From contig DATIBD010000070.1 of the NCBI GenBank assembly GCA_035457705.1, forward strand, positions 240,259 through 304,258: a DNA stretch of 64,000 nucleotides. The letters are read 5' to 3'. Made by a program: the position numbers and the translations under genes. Source of the DNA: DASPGQ01 sp035457705. GTDB taxonomy: Bacteria > Acidobacteriota > Vicinamibacteria > Marinacidobacterales > SMYC01. This document shows positions 8,530-16,111 of this stretch, piece after piece (the first letter of the stretch is position 1; each line of letters opens with the position of its first letter). The notes under the pieces are model-generated. The model saw only the letters and a program-made list of their open reading frames with translations. It was not told where the DNA came from and ran no database searches.

Positions 8530-9988
8530 GCTCCGCTTCGGGACGGCGGGCATCCGGGGAATCCTGGGCGACGGTCCAGGGACCATGAACCGCTCGCTCG
8601 TGGTACGCGTCACCTACGGCCTGGTACGACATCTGCTCTCGATATCGGGCGCGAAAGAGCGCGGGATCGTGGTCGCCCGCGACGCTCGCAGGCTTTCCGA
8701 CGTTTTCCAGGATGACGTCGCATCCGTGGCGAGCGGAATGGGTATGCCCGTCTTTTACATGGAAGGCCCTCAGCCAACTCCATTGCTCGCGTTCGCTGTG
8801 AAAGAGCTCGGCGCCGCCGCCGGCGTGGTCATCACCGCCTCGCACAACCCGCCGGAGTACAACGGCTACAAGGTCTACTGGCAGAACGGCGCCCAGATCA
8901 TCCCGCCGATCGATTCGGCGATCCTGGCCGCCATCGAGCAGGCTCCCCCCGCGAGTGCGATCCCTCGCGCCCGGGAGTGGAGGCGGGTCGATCTCGAAGA
9001 GACCTACCTCGACGCCGTCGCAGGGCTTACGTTTCTTTCGGGTGCCGACAAGATCCGCATAGCCTATACCGCCCTCCACGGCTGCGGTCAGAAGCTCTTC
9101 CTCGAGGCCCTGTCACGTCAAGGTCTCGATGACGTCCACCCGGTGGCCGAGCAAGCCGAGCCCGACGGGGCGTTCCCGACGGTACGGTTTCCCAATCCTG
9201 AAGAGCCCGGGTCAATGGATCATGTGATCGCGCTCGCGCAAGAGAGAGACTGTGACATCGCGCTCGCTCACGACCCCGACGCCGATCGACTCGGCGCCGC
9301 GGTCCGCGACCGGCGAGGAGACTACGTGACCCTGAATGGAAACGAGATCGGCGTCCTGCTCGCCCATCACATCCTAAATCACACCCGCGCGAAAAAACCT
9401 CTCGTCGTCTCGACCATCGTCTCTTCGCGGATGCTCTCGGAGATGGCGCGACGGCTCGGGGTGCGCTACGAGGATACGCTGACCGGCTTCAAGTGGATTG
9501 CCAACGCCGCCCTGCGCATCGAGGCGGAGGAACGGTGCCAGTTCGTCTACGGATTCGAGGAGGCTCTCGGTTACGCCATCGGTACGGTCGTTCGCGACAA
9601 GGACGGCATCGGAGCTGGGCTGGTCCTTGCAGAGATGGCCGCGAGCCTGAAGTCGTCGGGCAAGACTCTCCTCGACGAGCTCGCCTCTCTTCATGGCCGA
9701 TACGGCTACTTCGCCACCCGCCAGAAGAGTCTCGCCGACGTGGCGTCCGAAGACGTCGTCGCTCGCTTGGAGCGCTGGCGCAAGCCCGCGGCGCATCGAG
9801 AGGGCGTCCTCGTCTACGACCTCGACGAGGGAGGGCGCGTCGCCGTCCGCCCGAGCGGAACAGAGCCCAAGCTCAAGTTTTATCTGGAGGTCGTCGAGCC
9901 TTTCGCCGAGCACGCTCCCGCACGGGCAAAAGCCCGTCTCGACGCGCTCGAGAGGGCGTTCCTTGGAGCGGCTACCGGAGTCGGGTGA
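8516..9988 (+). CDS. Phosphoglucomutase / phosphomannomutase
   Basis: A 490-residue alpha-D-phosphohexomutase converting hexose-1-phosphate and hexose-6-phosphate. All four family signatures are present: catalytic Ser109 in T-A-S-H-N-P, the metal loop D-P-D-A-D-R-L-G, the sugar loop G-F-E-E-A-L-G-Y, and the phosphate loop R-P-S-G-T-E-P-K. The N-terminal F-G-T-A-G-I-R-G is typical of the PgcA-like branch, although 490 residues is short for that branch. The ATG at 8516 is preferred over an in-frame upstream ATG because the conserved block begins six residues after it. The gene overlaps the amidohydrolase by 14 bp. Confidence 0.92.
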   Translation: MTEPELRFGTAGIRGILGDGPGTMNRSLVVRVTYGLVRHLLSISGAKERGIVVARDARRLSDVFQDDVASVASGMGMPVFYMEGPQPTPLLAFAVKELGAAAGVVITASHNPPEYNGYKVYWQNGAQIIPPIDSAILAAIEQAPPASAIPRAREWRRVDLEETYLDAVAGLTFLSGADKIRIAYTALHGCGQKLFLEALSRQGLDDVHPVAEQAEPDGAFPTVRFPNPEEPGSMDHVIALAQERDCDIALAHDPDADRLGAAVRDRRGDYVTLNGNEIGVLLAHHILNHTRAKKPLVVSTIVSSRMLSEMARRLGVRYEDTLTGFKWIANAALRIEAEERCQFVYGFEEALGYAIGTVVRDKDGIGAGLVLAEMAASLKSSGKTLLDELASLHGRYGYFATRQKSLADVASEDVVARLERWRKPAAHREGVLVYDLDEGGRVAVRPSGTEPKLKFYLEVVEPFAEHAPARAKARLDALERAFLGAATGVG

Positions 9989-10009
9989 CGCGCAGAGCCT
10001 TCCGACTTT

Positions 10010-11281
10010 CTAGAGGAACTTGGTCACGGGGAGAGCGACAACCTGCTGCGTCAGCTTTCGAGGTTCGGTCGTGTCATGGAGGACGATGGCGAACGAAGTG
10101 CGCGTCGAATAATCCGAGAGGAAGAGCTCGAGGTGTTTCAGCTCGGCGAGGCTGACGCGCTTCGATGATTTGACCTCTATCGGAAGAAGTCTTCTCGATT
10201 GTTCGACAACGAAATCGACCTCAGCCCCGCCCGCCGTTCGCCAGTAGAAGACACCTGGTCTCGACCGGCTCGCTTCTGCCCAAGCGTCCAAACCCGACAG
10301 CACCAGGTTCTCGAGTAGCGGGCTCATGAGAGAGCTTCCGCGAGCTTCCCGCTTGTCTGCGAGGCCGGCCAGATGGGCGCATAGACCCGCATCTCTCCAG
10401 TAGAGCTTCGGTGCCTTGATCAGGCGTTTCGAAGGGTTCACAGAATAGGCCCGTAGTCGGCGGGTCTGATAGGTGGTCTCCAGCAGGTTCAGATAGCGGT
10501 GAGCGGTGGCCTGCGAAAGTCCAGCGTCCCGGCCCAGATCTGTCTGATTGATCAGTTGTCCGACCCGATGTGCGGCTAGCTCCATCAGCCTCTTGAAGTC
10601 CGGCAACGACGCCACCTGGGACACATCGCGCAAATCACGCTCGAGATAGGTTTGCACGAACCCGTCAAACCACGCGTAACGCTCGCGCGCCGTTCGAGCC
10701 AGCACGGCACGCGGCATGCCGCCGCGAAGGACTTCCAGAGGCCAGTCGACTTTGGGATGAGAGTCCTCGCTAGCCCACTCGACGACCTCATCCGCTCGGC
10801 GCAACCGGAAGAGCTCAGTCCATGACGGCACCGTACCTTCCCCTCTCTTTTCTCCGACCGTGAACGGAGACAGTACCAAGTACACGGCTCGGCCCGAGAG
10901 CGAATCCGCGACACCGCGCATCAGGTGAAGGTTCGCGGAACCGGTCAACAGAAACCTTCCTACGATTCGTCGTCGGTCCACGTCTTTCTTGATGGACAAA
11001 AGAAGCTCTGGTACCCGCTGGACTTCGTCTAGAGTCAGTCGAGGGGATCGGGCAAGGAGATCGTGGGGTCGTCGTTGTGCCAGCTCGAGAGCATCGAGAT
11101 CATCGAGAGTCACGAACTCGCGGGGCCCGGAGGCGATGAGGTCTCGAACGAGCGTTGTCTTCCCGGTCTGCCTTCCACCCGTGACGACGACTACGGGATG
11201 AGTCTTGAGCGCCGCTTCGACCACGGGAGATAGTGCCCTCGGTCGCAAACTACGACCATTCATAGCTTGAATGATAATCAT
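10010..11281 (-). CDS. AAA ATPase with DUF4143 domain
   Basis: A 423-residue protein of a widespread, poorly understood family. The N-terminal AAA_14 module has Walker A G-G-R-Q-T-G-K-T-T-L (about 35-44) and Walker B L-T-L-D-E-V-Q-R-V-P. The C-terminal DUF4143 region has a nuclease-like core (A-G-G-A-E-V-D-F-V-V-E, then L-P-I-E-V-K-S-S). Such genes occur alone or near toxin-antitoxin loci and are often transferred horizontally. An alternative ATG at 11263 would place the perfect palindrome at 11264-11288 directly upstream. It is convergent with the phosphohexomutase and borders the toxin-antitoxin remnants, so the patch looks accessory. Confidence 0.85.
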   Translation of the reverse strand: MIIIQAMNGRSLRPRALSPVVEAALKTHPVVVVTGGRQTGKTTLVRDLIASGPREFVTLDDLDALELAQRRPHDLLARSPRLTLDEVQRVPELLLSIKKDVDRRRIVGRFLLTGSANLHLMRGVADSLSGRAVYLVLSPFTVGEKRGEGTVPSWTELFRLRRADEVVEWASEDSHPKVDWPLEVLRGGMPRAVLARTARERYAWFDGFVQTYLERDLRDVSQVASLPDFKRLMELAAHRVGQLINQTDLGRDAGLSQATAHRYLNLLETTYQTRRLRAYSVNPSKRLIKAPKLYWRDAGLCAHLAGLADKREARGSSLMSPLLENLVLSGLDAWAEASRSRPGVFYWRTAGGAEVDFVVEQSRRLLPIEVKSSKRVSLAELKHLELFLSDYSTRTSFAIVLHDTTEPRKLTQQVVALPVTKFL

Positions 11282-11288
11282 TCAAGCT
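11264..11288. promoter_or_regulatory. Palindromic operator-like site at the ATPase start
   Basis: AGCTTGAATGAT (11264-11275), one central A, then ATCATTCAAGCT form a perfect 12-bp inverted repeat across the start of the DUF4143 ATPase gene. The core AATGATAATCATT also matches the central 13 bases of the classical Fur-box consensus, but the outer bases do not. Binding by a dimeric repressor is an inference. Confidence 0.5.
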
Positions 11289-11383
11289 TTGAATAGCAAC
11301 GTCATCGAGGCGACGAACGACAGGCTCGGCACCTACAGGAGAGGGAGACTGGGGTTAGGTTAGGGGCCGCCCACGCTCAGTGG

Positions 11384-11494
11384 CTATCGGCACATCACAT
11401 CGATACCGCGCTTGCCTCTCGCGTTCTCGATGGTGACATCGGCTCTCCACAAGAAGATCAGCGGAGAGGCATTGACTACCGCGTGCTCAGGCAC
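11384..11494 (-). pseudogene. DUF3368 (PIN-like toxin) remnant
   Basis: A GTG overlaps the stop of the upstream UPF0175 remnant and opens a 36-codon frame beginning V-P-E-H-A-V-V-N-A-S-P-L-I-F-L. V-V-N-A-S-P-L-I is the N-terminal signature of DUF3368, a PIN-like toxin-type family usually encoded just after UPF0175. The match ends after about 15 residues and the frame stops at TAG. Normal members have about 150-170 residues, so this is a truncated remnant. Nothing recognisable follows between 11282 and 11383. Confidence 0.6.
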
Positions 11495-11737
11495 GCTCGA
11501 GCTCTCGCTTCAAGTCATCGAGATCGACCTTGAAGACATCCAGTCGCTCCCGGGCGAGCGCTAGCAGGAAGTCGGTTCGGTCGAGTCCCGCGATCGACCC
11601 GGCCTTCTCTTGCGAGATCCGGCCTAGTCGGTACCAATGGATGGCTGCCGCGAGGCGCAGCTCCCGGGAAAACTCGTCGGGTGATCGTCGCAGGGCGAAA
11701 ACACTTCGTCCGGCAGGTCGAGTACGATTCGCGCCAT
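11487..11737 (-). pseudogene. Frameshifted UPF0175 antitoxin-like gene
   Basis: Read in the minus direction, an ATG opens M-A-R-I-V-L-D-L-P-D-E-V-F-S. The match then continues in another frame as R-R-S-P-D-E-F-S-R-E-L-R, then A-I-H-W-Y-R-L-G-R-I-S-Q-E-K-A and G-L-D-R-T-D-F-L-L-A-L, ending in K-R-E-L-E-R-A and TGA. The two frames join at about 11691-11698, where one base is missing relative to the family (251 nt instead of 252). Restored, the product would be 83 residues, the normal UPF0175 length. UPF0175 proteins are presumed antitoxins of the PIN-like DUF3368 proteins, whose remnant overlaps the stop. A sequencing error could mimic the frameshift, but the truncated partner argues for real decay. 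Confidence 0.65.
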
Positions 11738-12000
11738 GGATCTCCCAACTTCGATTCGGAAGCTGGTCCCATTCTACTCGATGCCGAGCGAGTCCGCACT
11801 CCAGGCGACTCTCGTAACACTGTTTAAAGCCCGCCCACTCTGTGCGAGCGTCCAGCCTTCGCTAATGCTTTCGCCAATGCACAAACCGCGCAGACGGTGA
11901 CGACGTTAACGGTGCCTACTCCGTCTCGGGAAGCCGCACCGAGGCGGTCCTGCCCGCCGCCCAGATCCTTCCAAACGTCCGGCGAGTACTACCTCCTACC

Positions 12001-12211
12001 AGAAATCCGGGGGCCCGACTCGTGCCCGAGCTTCGCCGGGCGGGTGTTCGCGAGTACCGCGAGCTCGTCATAGCCCCCTATCGAGTCTTCTTCCGAATCA
12101 CCGGCCGAGTCGTAACCATCCTGGGGGTGTTCGATGGTGGAAGAGACCTGGGTGAGCTCCTTTTTGAGACGTGCCCTCGAGCCCCTGCCGTTCGACGAGC
12201 CCGAGGAGTAG
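12001..12211 (+). pseudogene. ParE/RelE-type toxin remnant
   Basis: The frame starting R-N-P-G-A-R-L-V-P-E-L-R carries the C-terminal half of a ParE toxin: V-R-E-Y-R-E-L-V-I-A-P-Y-R-V-F-F-R, V-V-T-I-L-G-V-F-D-G-G-R-D-L, then G-E-L-L-F-E. After that the natural tail (R-A-L-E-P-L-P-F-D-E-P-E-E-stop) appears in another frame, one base off. The first roughly 40 residues of the family are not recognisable upstream, and no ParD-like antitoxin is seen between 11738 and 12000. The gene is therefore broken at both ends. A GTG at 12022 could start a short product, but it would lack the N-terminal helices. Confidence 0.55.
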
Positions 12212-12218
12212 GCGCCCC

Positions 12219-12406
12219 GCCGCAAAGTTGTCGCGCCGCCCCGGCCGTCGCGGCTCGTCGAGCACGGGTCTCGTCACGGCATTGTGCACGAGCAGGGTGA
12301 TGAAAAACTCAGTCTACCCTGTGCGAGCGGAGGGAGCTCGGCGCGCCGCAAGCAGACCGAGCCGTGGCGACACGATCGATCACGGGTCCGCCACGACATT
12401 GAGCAC
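12219..12406 (-). repeat. Dispersed structured element, copy 1 (degenerate)
   Basis: Read on the minus strand from 12406, this copy begins GTGCTCAATGTCGTGGCGG and contains the same modules in the same order as the copy at 51991-52190: hairpin module (stem GYCGTGGCG/CGCCACGGC), GC-rich CGGCGC segment, a middle stem (CAGGGT/ACCCTG), then a second, worn hairpin module starting at 12289, ending ACAACTTTGCGG. The module spacing is 117 bp instead of 140, because part of the middle is missing. It abuts the TAA stop of the amidohydrolase gene at 12407 and runs almost to the ParE remnant. Confidence 0.7.
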
Positions 12407-13804
12407 TTATTGAATGCCGACGAGACCTCGCACCGAGTCGACGAGCTTCTTGGCGTCGTAACCGATACCGTCCTTGAAGACGGTGACGACGTTACGTATC
12501 TCCGCATGACGCGCGACCGGGTCCCCGTCGATGACGACGAGATCCGCGGTCTTCCCCACCTCGATGCTTCCGAGGTCGTCATCGACGCCGAGGACCTTGG
12601 CTCCATTCAGAGTCATGATCTGGATGGTTTCCGCAGGGGTGAACTCGGCTTCCAGTAGAAGCTCGTAGTTACGCTGGTCGCCGAATCCCGGAAGAGCCCC
12701 GCCGTTTCCCGTTGGATCGACACCCGCGGCGAGGAGGCCGCCGGCTTTGAAGAACGCATATTCGAACGCCTGGGCTCGAGGAAAGAGTTCCGCCATGATG
12801 GACTCCGATGCTTGTCGCGAGATCTCCGAGCGACGGGTCAAGTATTCCTCCCGGGCCTCGGGCGCGAGCATCTCGAGCACCCGCGTCTCGAGAGGAGGCC
12901 GATCGGGCACGGACAGCTCGTAGACCGCGAGCGTCGATGTCATCGCCACATCGTTCGAAATCATGTGATCGATCGTAGCCTTGACTGGTGCGCTTCCGAT
13001 GTCCAGCTTTCGTAAATGCTCACGAAAGCCGGTCGGGCACTCGTCGGGCTTCTTGTCGGGATCGTACTCGGTGTTGGTGAAGAAGCCGTGCTCGAGGCTG
13101 TCGATCCCGAGATCCACGGCCTCGCGAAACGTCACCGAGCAGAGGTGGCCGGTAAACTTCAGTCCGCGACGATGAGCTTCCTCGACGGCTGCCTTCAGCT
13201 CGGCTCGGGAGATCAGCGTGTAGGCTTTGAACCAGGTTGCGCCCTCCTCCGCCCAGTAAGCCACCACGCGTTTGGCGTCCTCCGGCGTCCCGACTTGAGT
13301 CATGAACGAGCTCGCGCCCGGTCCGGTGATGTAGGGGCCAGTAACGTGCATCCGCGGGCCGGGGATATCGCCTTCTTCGATGGCCCTCTTCATGTTGATC
13401 TCGCTATAAGGCGAGTAGCTGCCCGTGGTGCGAATGGTCGTCACGCCGCTCCCGAGATACAGTTTTGGCGCCGTCGTATTCATCTGCGACGTGCGGCTAG
13501 ACGTCGTGTAGAAAGTATGGTTGTGTACTCCGACGATGCCAGGAATGACGGTGTGCCCGCTCAGCTCGAGCCGCTCGGCGCCTGCGGGAACGCTCACGCT
13601 GGAAGAGGGGCCGATGGCTGCGATCTTGCCGTTCTCGATGACGATCGTTTGATCCGCTTTGGCCGGTGCTCCCGTGCCATCGACCACCTGAACGCCCGAA
13701 AGCACGATGGTCGGTGCCTGCACGCTCACGAACTCACGGGTCGCTTCCGATAGCTGCGCGTAGGGTTGGCCCGCCAGCGCCAGAAAAATTACGAAGACGT
13801 TCAT
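12407..13804 (-). CDS. Secreted imidazolonepropionase-like amidohydrolase
   Basis: A 465-residue protein of the amidohydrolase superfamily with an N-terminal signal peptide (MNVFVIFLALAGQPYAQ). The metal-binding H94-N-H96 follows P-G-I-V-G-V, T-G-H-L carries another ligand, and D-L-V-V-I-D-G-D-P closes the composite beta-sandwich near the C-terminus. Related exported enzymes hydrolyse dipeptides or cyclic amides; no substrate can be assigned. The start at 13804 is chosen because it gives the signal peptide and shares one base with the stop of the multicopper oxidase (TGATG), so the two are translationally coupled. An upstream in-frame extension lies inside the oxidase gene and is not credible. 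Confidence 0.85.
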   Translation of the reverse strand: MNVFVIFLALAGQPYAQLSEATREFVSVQAPTIVLSGVQVVDGTGAPAKADQTIVIENGKIAAIGPSSSVSVPAGAERLELSGHTVIPGIVGVHNHTFYTTSSRTSQMNTTAPKLYLGSGVTTIRTTGSYSPYSEINMKRAIEEGDIPGPRMHVTGPYITGPGASSFMTQVGTPEDAKRVVAYWAEEGATWFKAYTLISRAELKAAVEEAHRRGLKFTGHLCSVTFREAVDLGIDSLEHGFFTNTEYDPDKKPDECPTGFREHLRKLDIGSAPVKATIDHMISNDVAMTSTLAVYELSVPDRPPLETRVLEMLAPEAREEYLTRRSEISRQASESIMAELFPRAQAFEYAFFKAGGLLAAGVDPTGNGGALPGFGDQRNYELLLEAEFTPAETIQIMTLNGAKVLGVDDDLGSIEVGKTADLVVIDGDPVARHAEIRNVVTVFKDGIGYDAKKLVDSVRGLVGIQ

Positions 13805-15864
13805 CAATCCCCTCCGTCCACTGCGAATATCAGCTTCATTCCCGTCTCCAAGTGCTCGGCAATGTGACAGTGCACCATCCACCGCCCAGGGTTCGAAAGC
13901 TCGAGCAGTATGTCGACCGTCTCGCCAACCGCCACCAGCACCGTATCTTTCCACACGAGGTTATCGTTCGGTACTCCGTTTCTCGCCAGAACGAGAAACC
14001 TCTGACCGTGGATGTGGAGCGGGTGCTGCATCGCATGGATCGCGTCCCGGTCGTTTACGAGCCGGAGCTTCGCGACATCTCCGACACGAAAACGCCAGTC
14101 GATTCCGAGGTTCTCCCGTCCCGTCGCCCTCTCCCGCAGGATCCAGGAGACTTCGCCGCTCGTCGTCGGGAAGTTCATCTCCGGCATCGTGCCGCTCCAC
14201 TCGACGGGTGGAAAGTACACGCGATCGGCGCGGAGGCGTTGCATAAACGTCGGGGAAAGTCCCCTGGTCTCGAGCGTCAAGAGCAGCTCGTGGTCCACGG
14301 GGCGACCGAACGAGCTCCGGTAGGGCTCGAGATCGCGGGCCACGTCCGAATGGGTTCGCAGCGATTCGAAAGACAGAGGTCGGCCGACCCTTTCCTTCGA
14401 CACGTCGACGCGCCCGAGAACCGTGTCTTCGAAAACGAAGCTTCCGAAGCCGTGCTCCTGGAGCTGCGCTCGATTGCGAAGCTCGAAGCTCCCCGCCCGG
14501 TCGAAAAGGACCTCGACAATGTAACGTTCTGCCGGGGCGATGACCACTGAGTCCGTGAAGACCTCCCTCTCATACTTCCCCAGGTCCGAGCCCACGATCT
14601 TGATTGGCGCGCCGCCGAACGAGAGGTTGAACGTGCGCGTGTTAGCGACGTTCGTGAGGAAGAACCGCACGACCTCCCCACCTTTTACCGAGATGCGGTA
14701 CGAAGGCTCGCCGTTTACCAGCATGAGGTTTCCGAACCGCCCCATGAGCGCGTGAGTCGCTCGCTCCTCACCGTAGGGAAAGATGCCGTCCCCGGTCACG
14801 AGAAGGTCGTCGAGCATCAGGACTTCTTCGCGGTGAACCTCGTTGAAGAAATCCGGCGCGGGCGCCCGGACGAGCATGTTCCCATAGAGGCCCAGATCCT
14901 GCTGAATATCCTCGCGATGGTGAGGGTGGTACCAGTAGATGCCAGCGTCCTTGAAGAAAACGCGGTACTCGAAGCTCTCCCCCGGCATCACCGGTTGCTG
15001 AGTCACGCCGGGTACGCCGTCGAAGCGATTGTCGAGCCGTACGCCGTGCCAGTGAACGCTCGTGGGAAGCTCAATGTGGTTTCTAAACAAAATGGTAATC
15101 GTCGTGTTCTGTTCGACCTCGAGCAGCGGGCCGGGGTACTGCCCGTTGAACCCGTACATCACGTAGTCGTGACCGTGAATCGTTCGTTTCACTTTCGACG
15201 CCACGAGCTCGAAGGTATCCCCATCGCCGAGCGAGACCTTCTCCCGTGGGCTTGCCGGCTCGATTGTTTCCCCGCGGTCGGCGCGCGGTAGAAAAGGCTC
15301 CACGTTCGGCGACAGCGCCTCGAGCCCCGGGATCATCGTCAGCAGAGGATGCATCGGCGGATGGGGCCAATGCGATCCGTGATGGGTCGCCCTCGAGGAG
15401 GTTGCGGGAAGCATGAGGTGGTTGTCCTGCTGGATCCGCGAGCTGGGCGACGTGCCGCGCAAGACGAGTCTCCCCTCTCGCGTGGTCACGTCCCGGGACA
15501 CTTCCGCGGAGACGATGACGACGAACTTGTTCATCGCGATCGGGCCGAGCGCGGGATTCTCGCCGTTTCTCACCTCTCCCAGCTTGACCATGGGGCTCAT
15601 GACGGGCGTCGTCACCCACGCGACGTAGCTCGTGTAGTCGCCAAGCGAAGACGGTTCCGGAAGTGACGACAGCCAGATATCGAGCGCATAGCGGTGATGG
15701 CCTTCCGCGGAGACGGAAATGCCGAATGGCGACGGCGGGTGGCGAAGCGTCACCCGACCCTGGACGTATCTCAGGTCCGGCGTCGGGACGAGATCGATTC
15801 CGTAGATGTCCGGGTGGCCCTCCTGGGCGAGTGCGGCGAGAAGCACCAGGTGAGCCAAGGCCAT
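13804..15864 (-). CDS. Multicopper oxidase with extra N-terminal domain
   Basis: A 686-residue exported oxidase. All four copper-binding motifs are present: H-W-H-G at 271-274, W-Y-H-P-H-H at about 311-316, H-P-L-H-I-H-G at 614-620, and H-C-H-I-A-E-H-L-E-T-G-M at 665-676, with the type-1 Cys. Type-1/2/3 centres oxidise phenols or metals and reduce O2 to water. Residues 1-16 are a short signal peptide. Residues about 18-150 form an extra beta-rich domain of unknown function, then a His-rich linker (H-H-G-S-H-W-P-H-P-P-M-H, 161-172) that might bind copper. The total exceeds the usual 450-550 residues. It is coupled to the downstream amidohydrolase by a TGATG overlap. Confidence 0.88.
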   Translation of the reverse strand: MALAHLVLLAALAQEGHPDIYGIDLVPTPDLRYVQGRVTLRHPPSPFGISVSAEGHHRYALDIWLSSLPEPSSLGDYTSYVAWVTTPVMSPMVKLGEVRNGENPALGPIAMNKFVVIVSAEVSRDVTTREGRLVLRGTSPSSRIQQDNHLMLPATSSRATHHGSHWPHPPMHPLLTMIPGLEALSPNVEPFLPRADRGETIEPASPREKVSLGDGDTFELVASKVKRTIHGHDYVMYGFNGQYPGPLLEVEQNTTITILFRNHIELPTSVHWHGVRLDNRFDGVPGVTQQPVMPGESFEYRVFFKDAGIYWYHPHHREDIQQDLGLYGNMLVRAPAPDFFNEVHREEVLMLDDLLVTGDGIFPYGEERATHALMGRFGNLMLVNGEPSYRISVKGGEVVRFFLTNVANTRTFNLSFGGAPIKIVGSDLGKYEREVFTDSVVIAPAERYIVEVLFDRAGSFELRNRAQLQEHGFGSFVFEDTVLGRVDVSKERVGRPLSFESLRTHSDVARDLEPYRSSFGRPVDHELLLTLETRGLSPTFMQRLRADRVYFPPVEWSGTMPEMNFPTTSGEVSWILRERATGRENLGIDWRFRVGDVAKLRLVNDRDAIHAMQHPLHIHGQRFLVLARNGVPNDNLVWKDTVLVAVGETVDILLELSNPGRWMVHCHIAEHLETGMKLIFAVDGGD

Positions 15865-15936
15865 CGAGCACGATCTTCTTTCGAGCTCGCGGCATCTGTC
15901 AATTTCGCCGACCCTCGTCGCACGACATCGATCTAT

Positions 15937-15957
15937 TGCGCAGCCCCCGTGGCTGCG
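15937..15957. repeat. Short GC-rich hairpin
   Basis: GCGCAGCC, a 5-nt loop and GGCTGCGC form a perfect 8-bp stem in the gap upstream of the multicopper oxidase. The same arm sequence recurs at 22851-22897. No T-run follows, so it is not a typical terminator. Confidence 0.4.
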
Positions 15958-16011
15958 CTAGAGTCGAAGGCAAGATGCTTGGCGCTTCCCTGTGTCGCTG
16001 CTGTTGTCGCT

Positions 16012-16056
16012 GGGGAACGCGCGAGCGTCCCTAGAGCCCACCTCGCGACGTTCCCC
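16012..16056. other. Long bulged hairpin upstream of the ATP-grasp gene
   Basis: GGGGAACG (16012-16019) and CGCGAG (16020-16025) pair with CTCGCG (16042-16047) and CGTTCCCC (16049-16056). The result is a 14-bp stem with one bulged A and a 16-nt loop. It lies 55 bp before the ATP-grasp start in the 247-bp divergent gap. It could be a 5' UTR structure or an operator. Confidence 0.45.
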
Positions 16057-16111
16057 GAGCCCAGGTCGCCAGTTACCCGTGCGCAAGCTATTTTCAAAGG
16101 GGAATCTCCGC

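Noticed and set aside
11264..11288. Bona fide Fur box
   Set aside because: Only the central 13 bases match and the outer arms do not; the gene has no link to iron, so it is listed as a generic palindrome.
12284..12658. Plus-strand frame across the repeat and the amidohydrolase 3' end
   Set aside because: It would translate the structured repeat and the antisense of a real gene; no ribosome-binding site.
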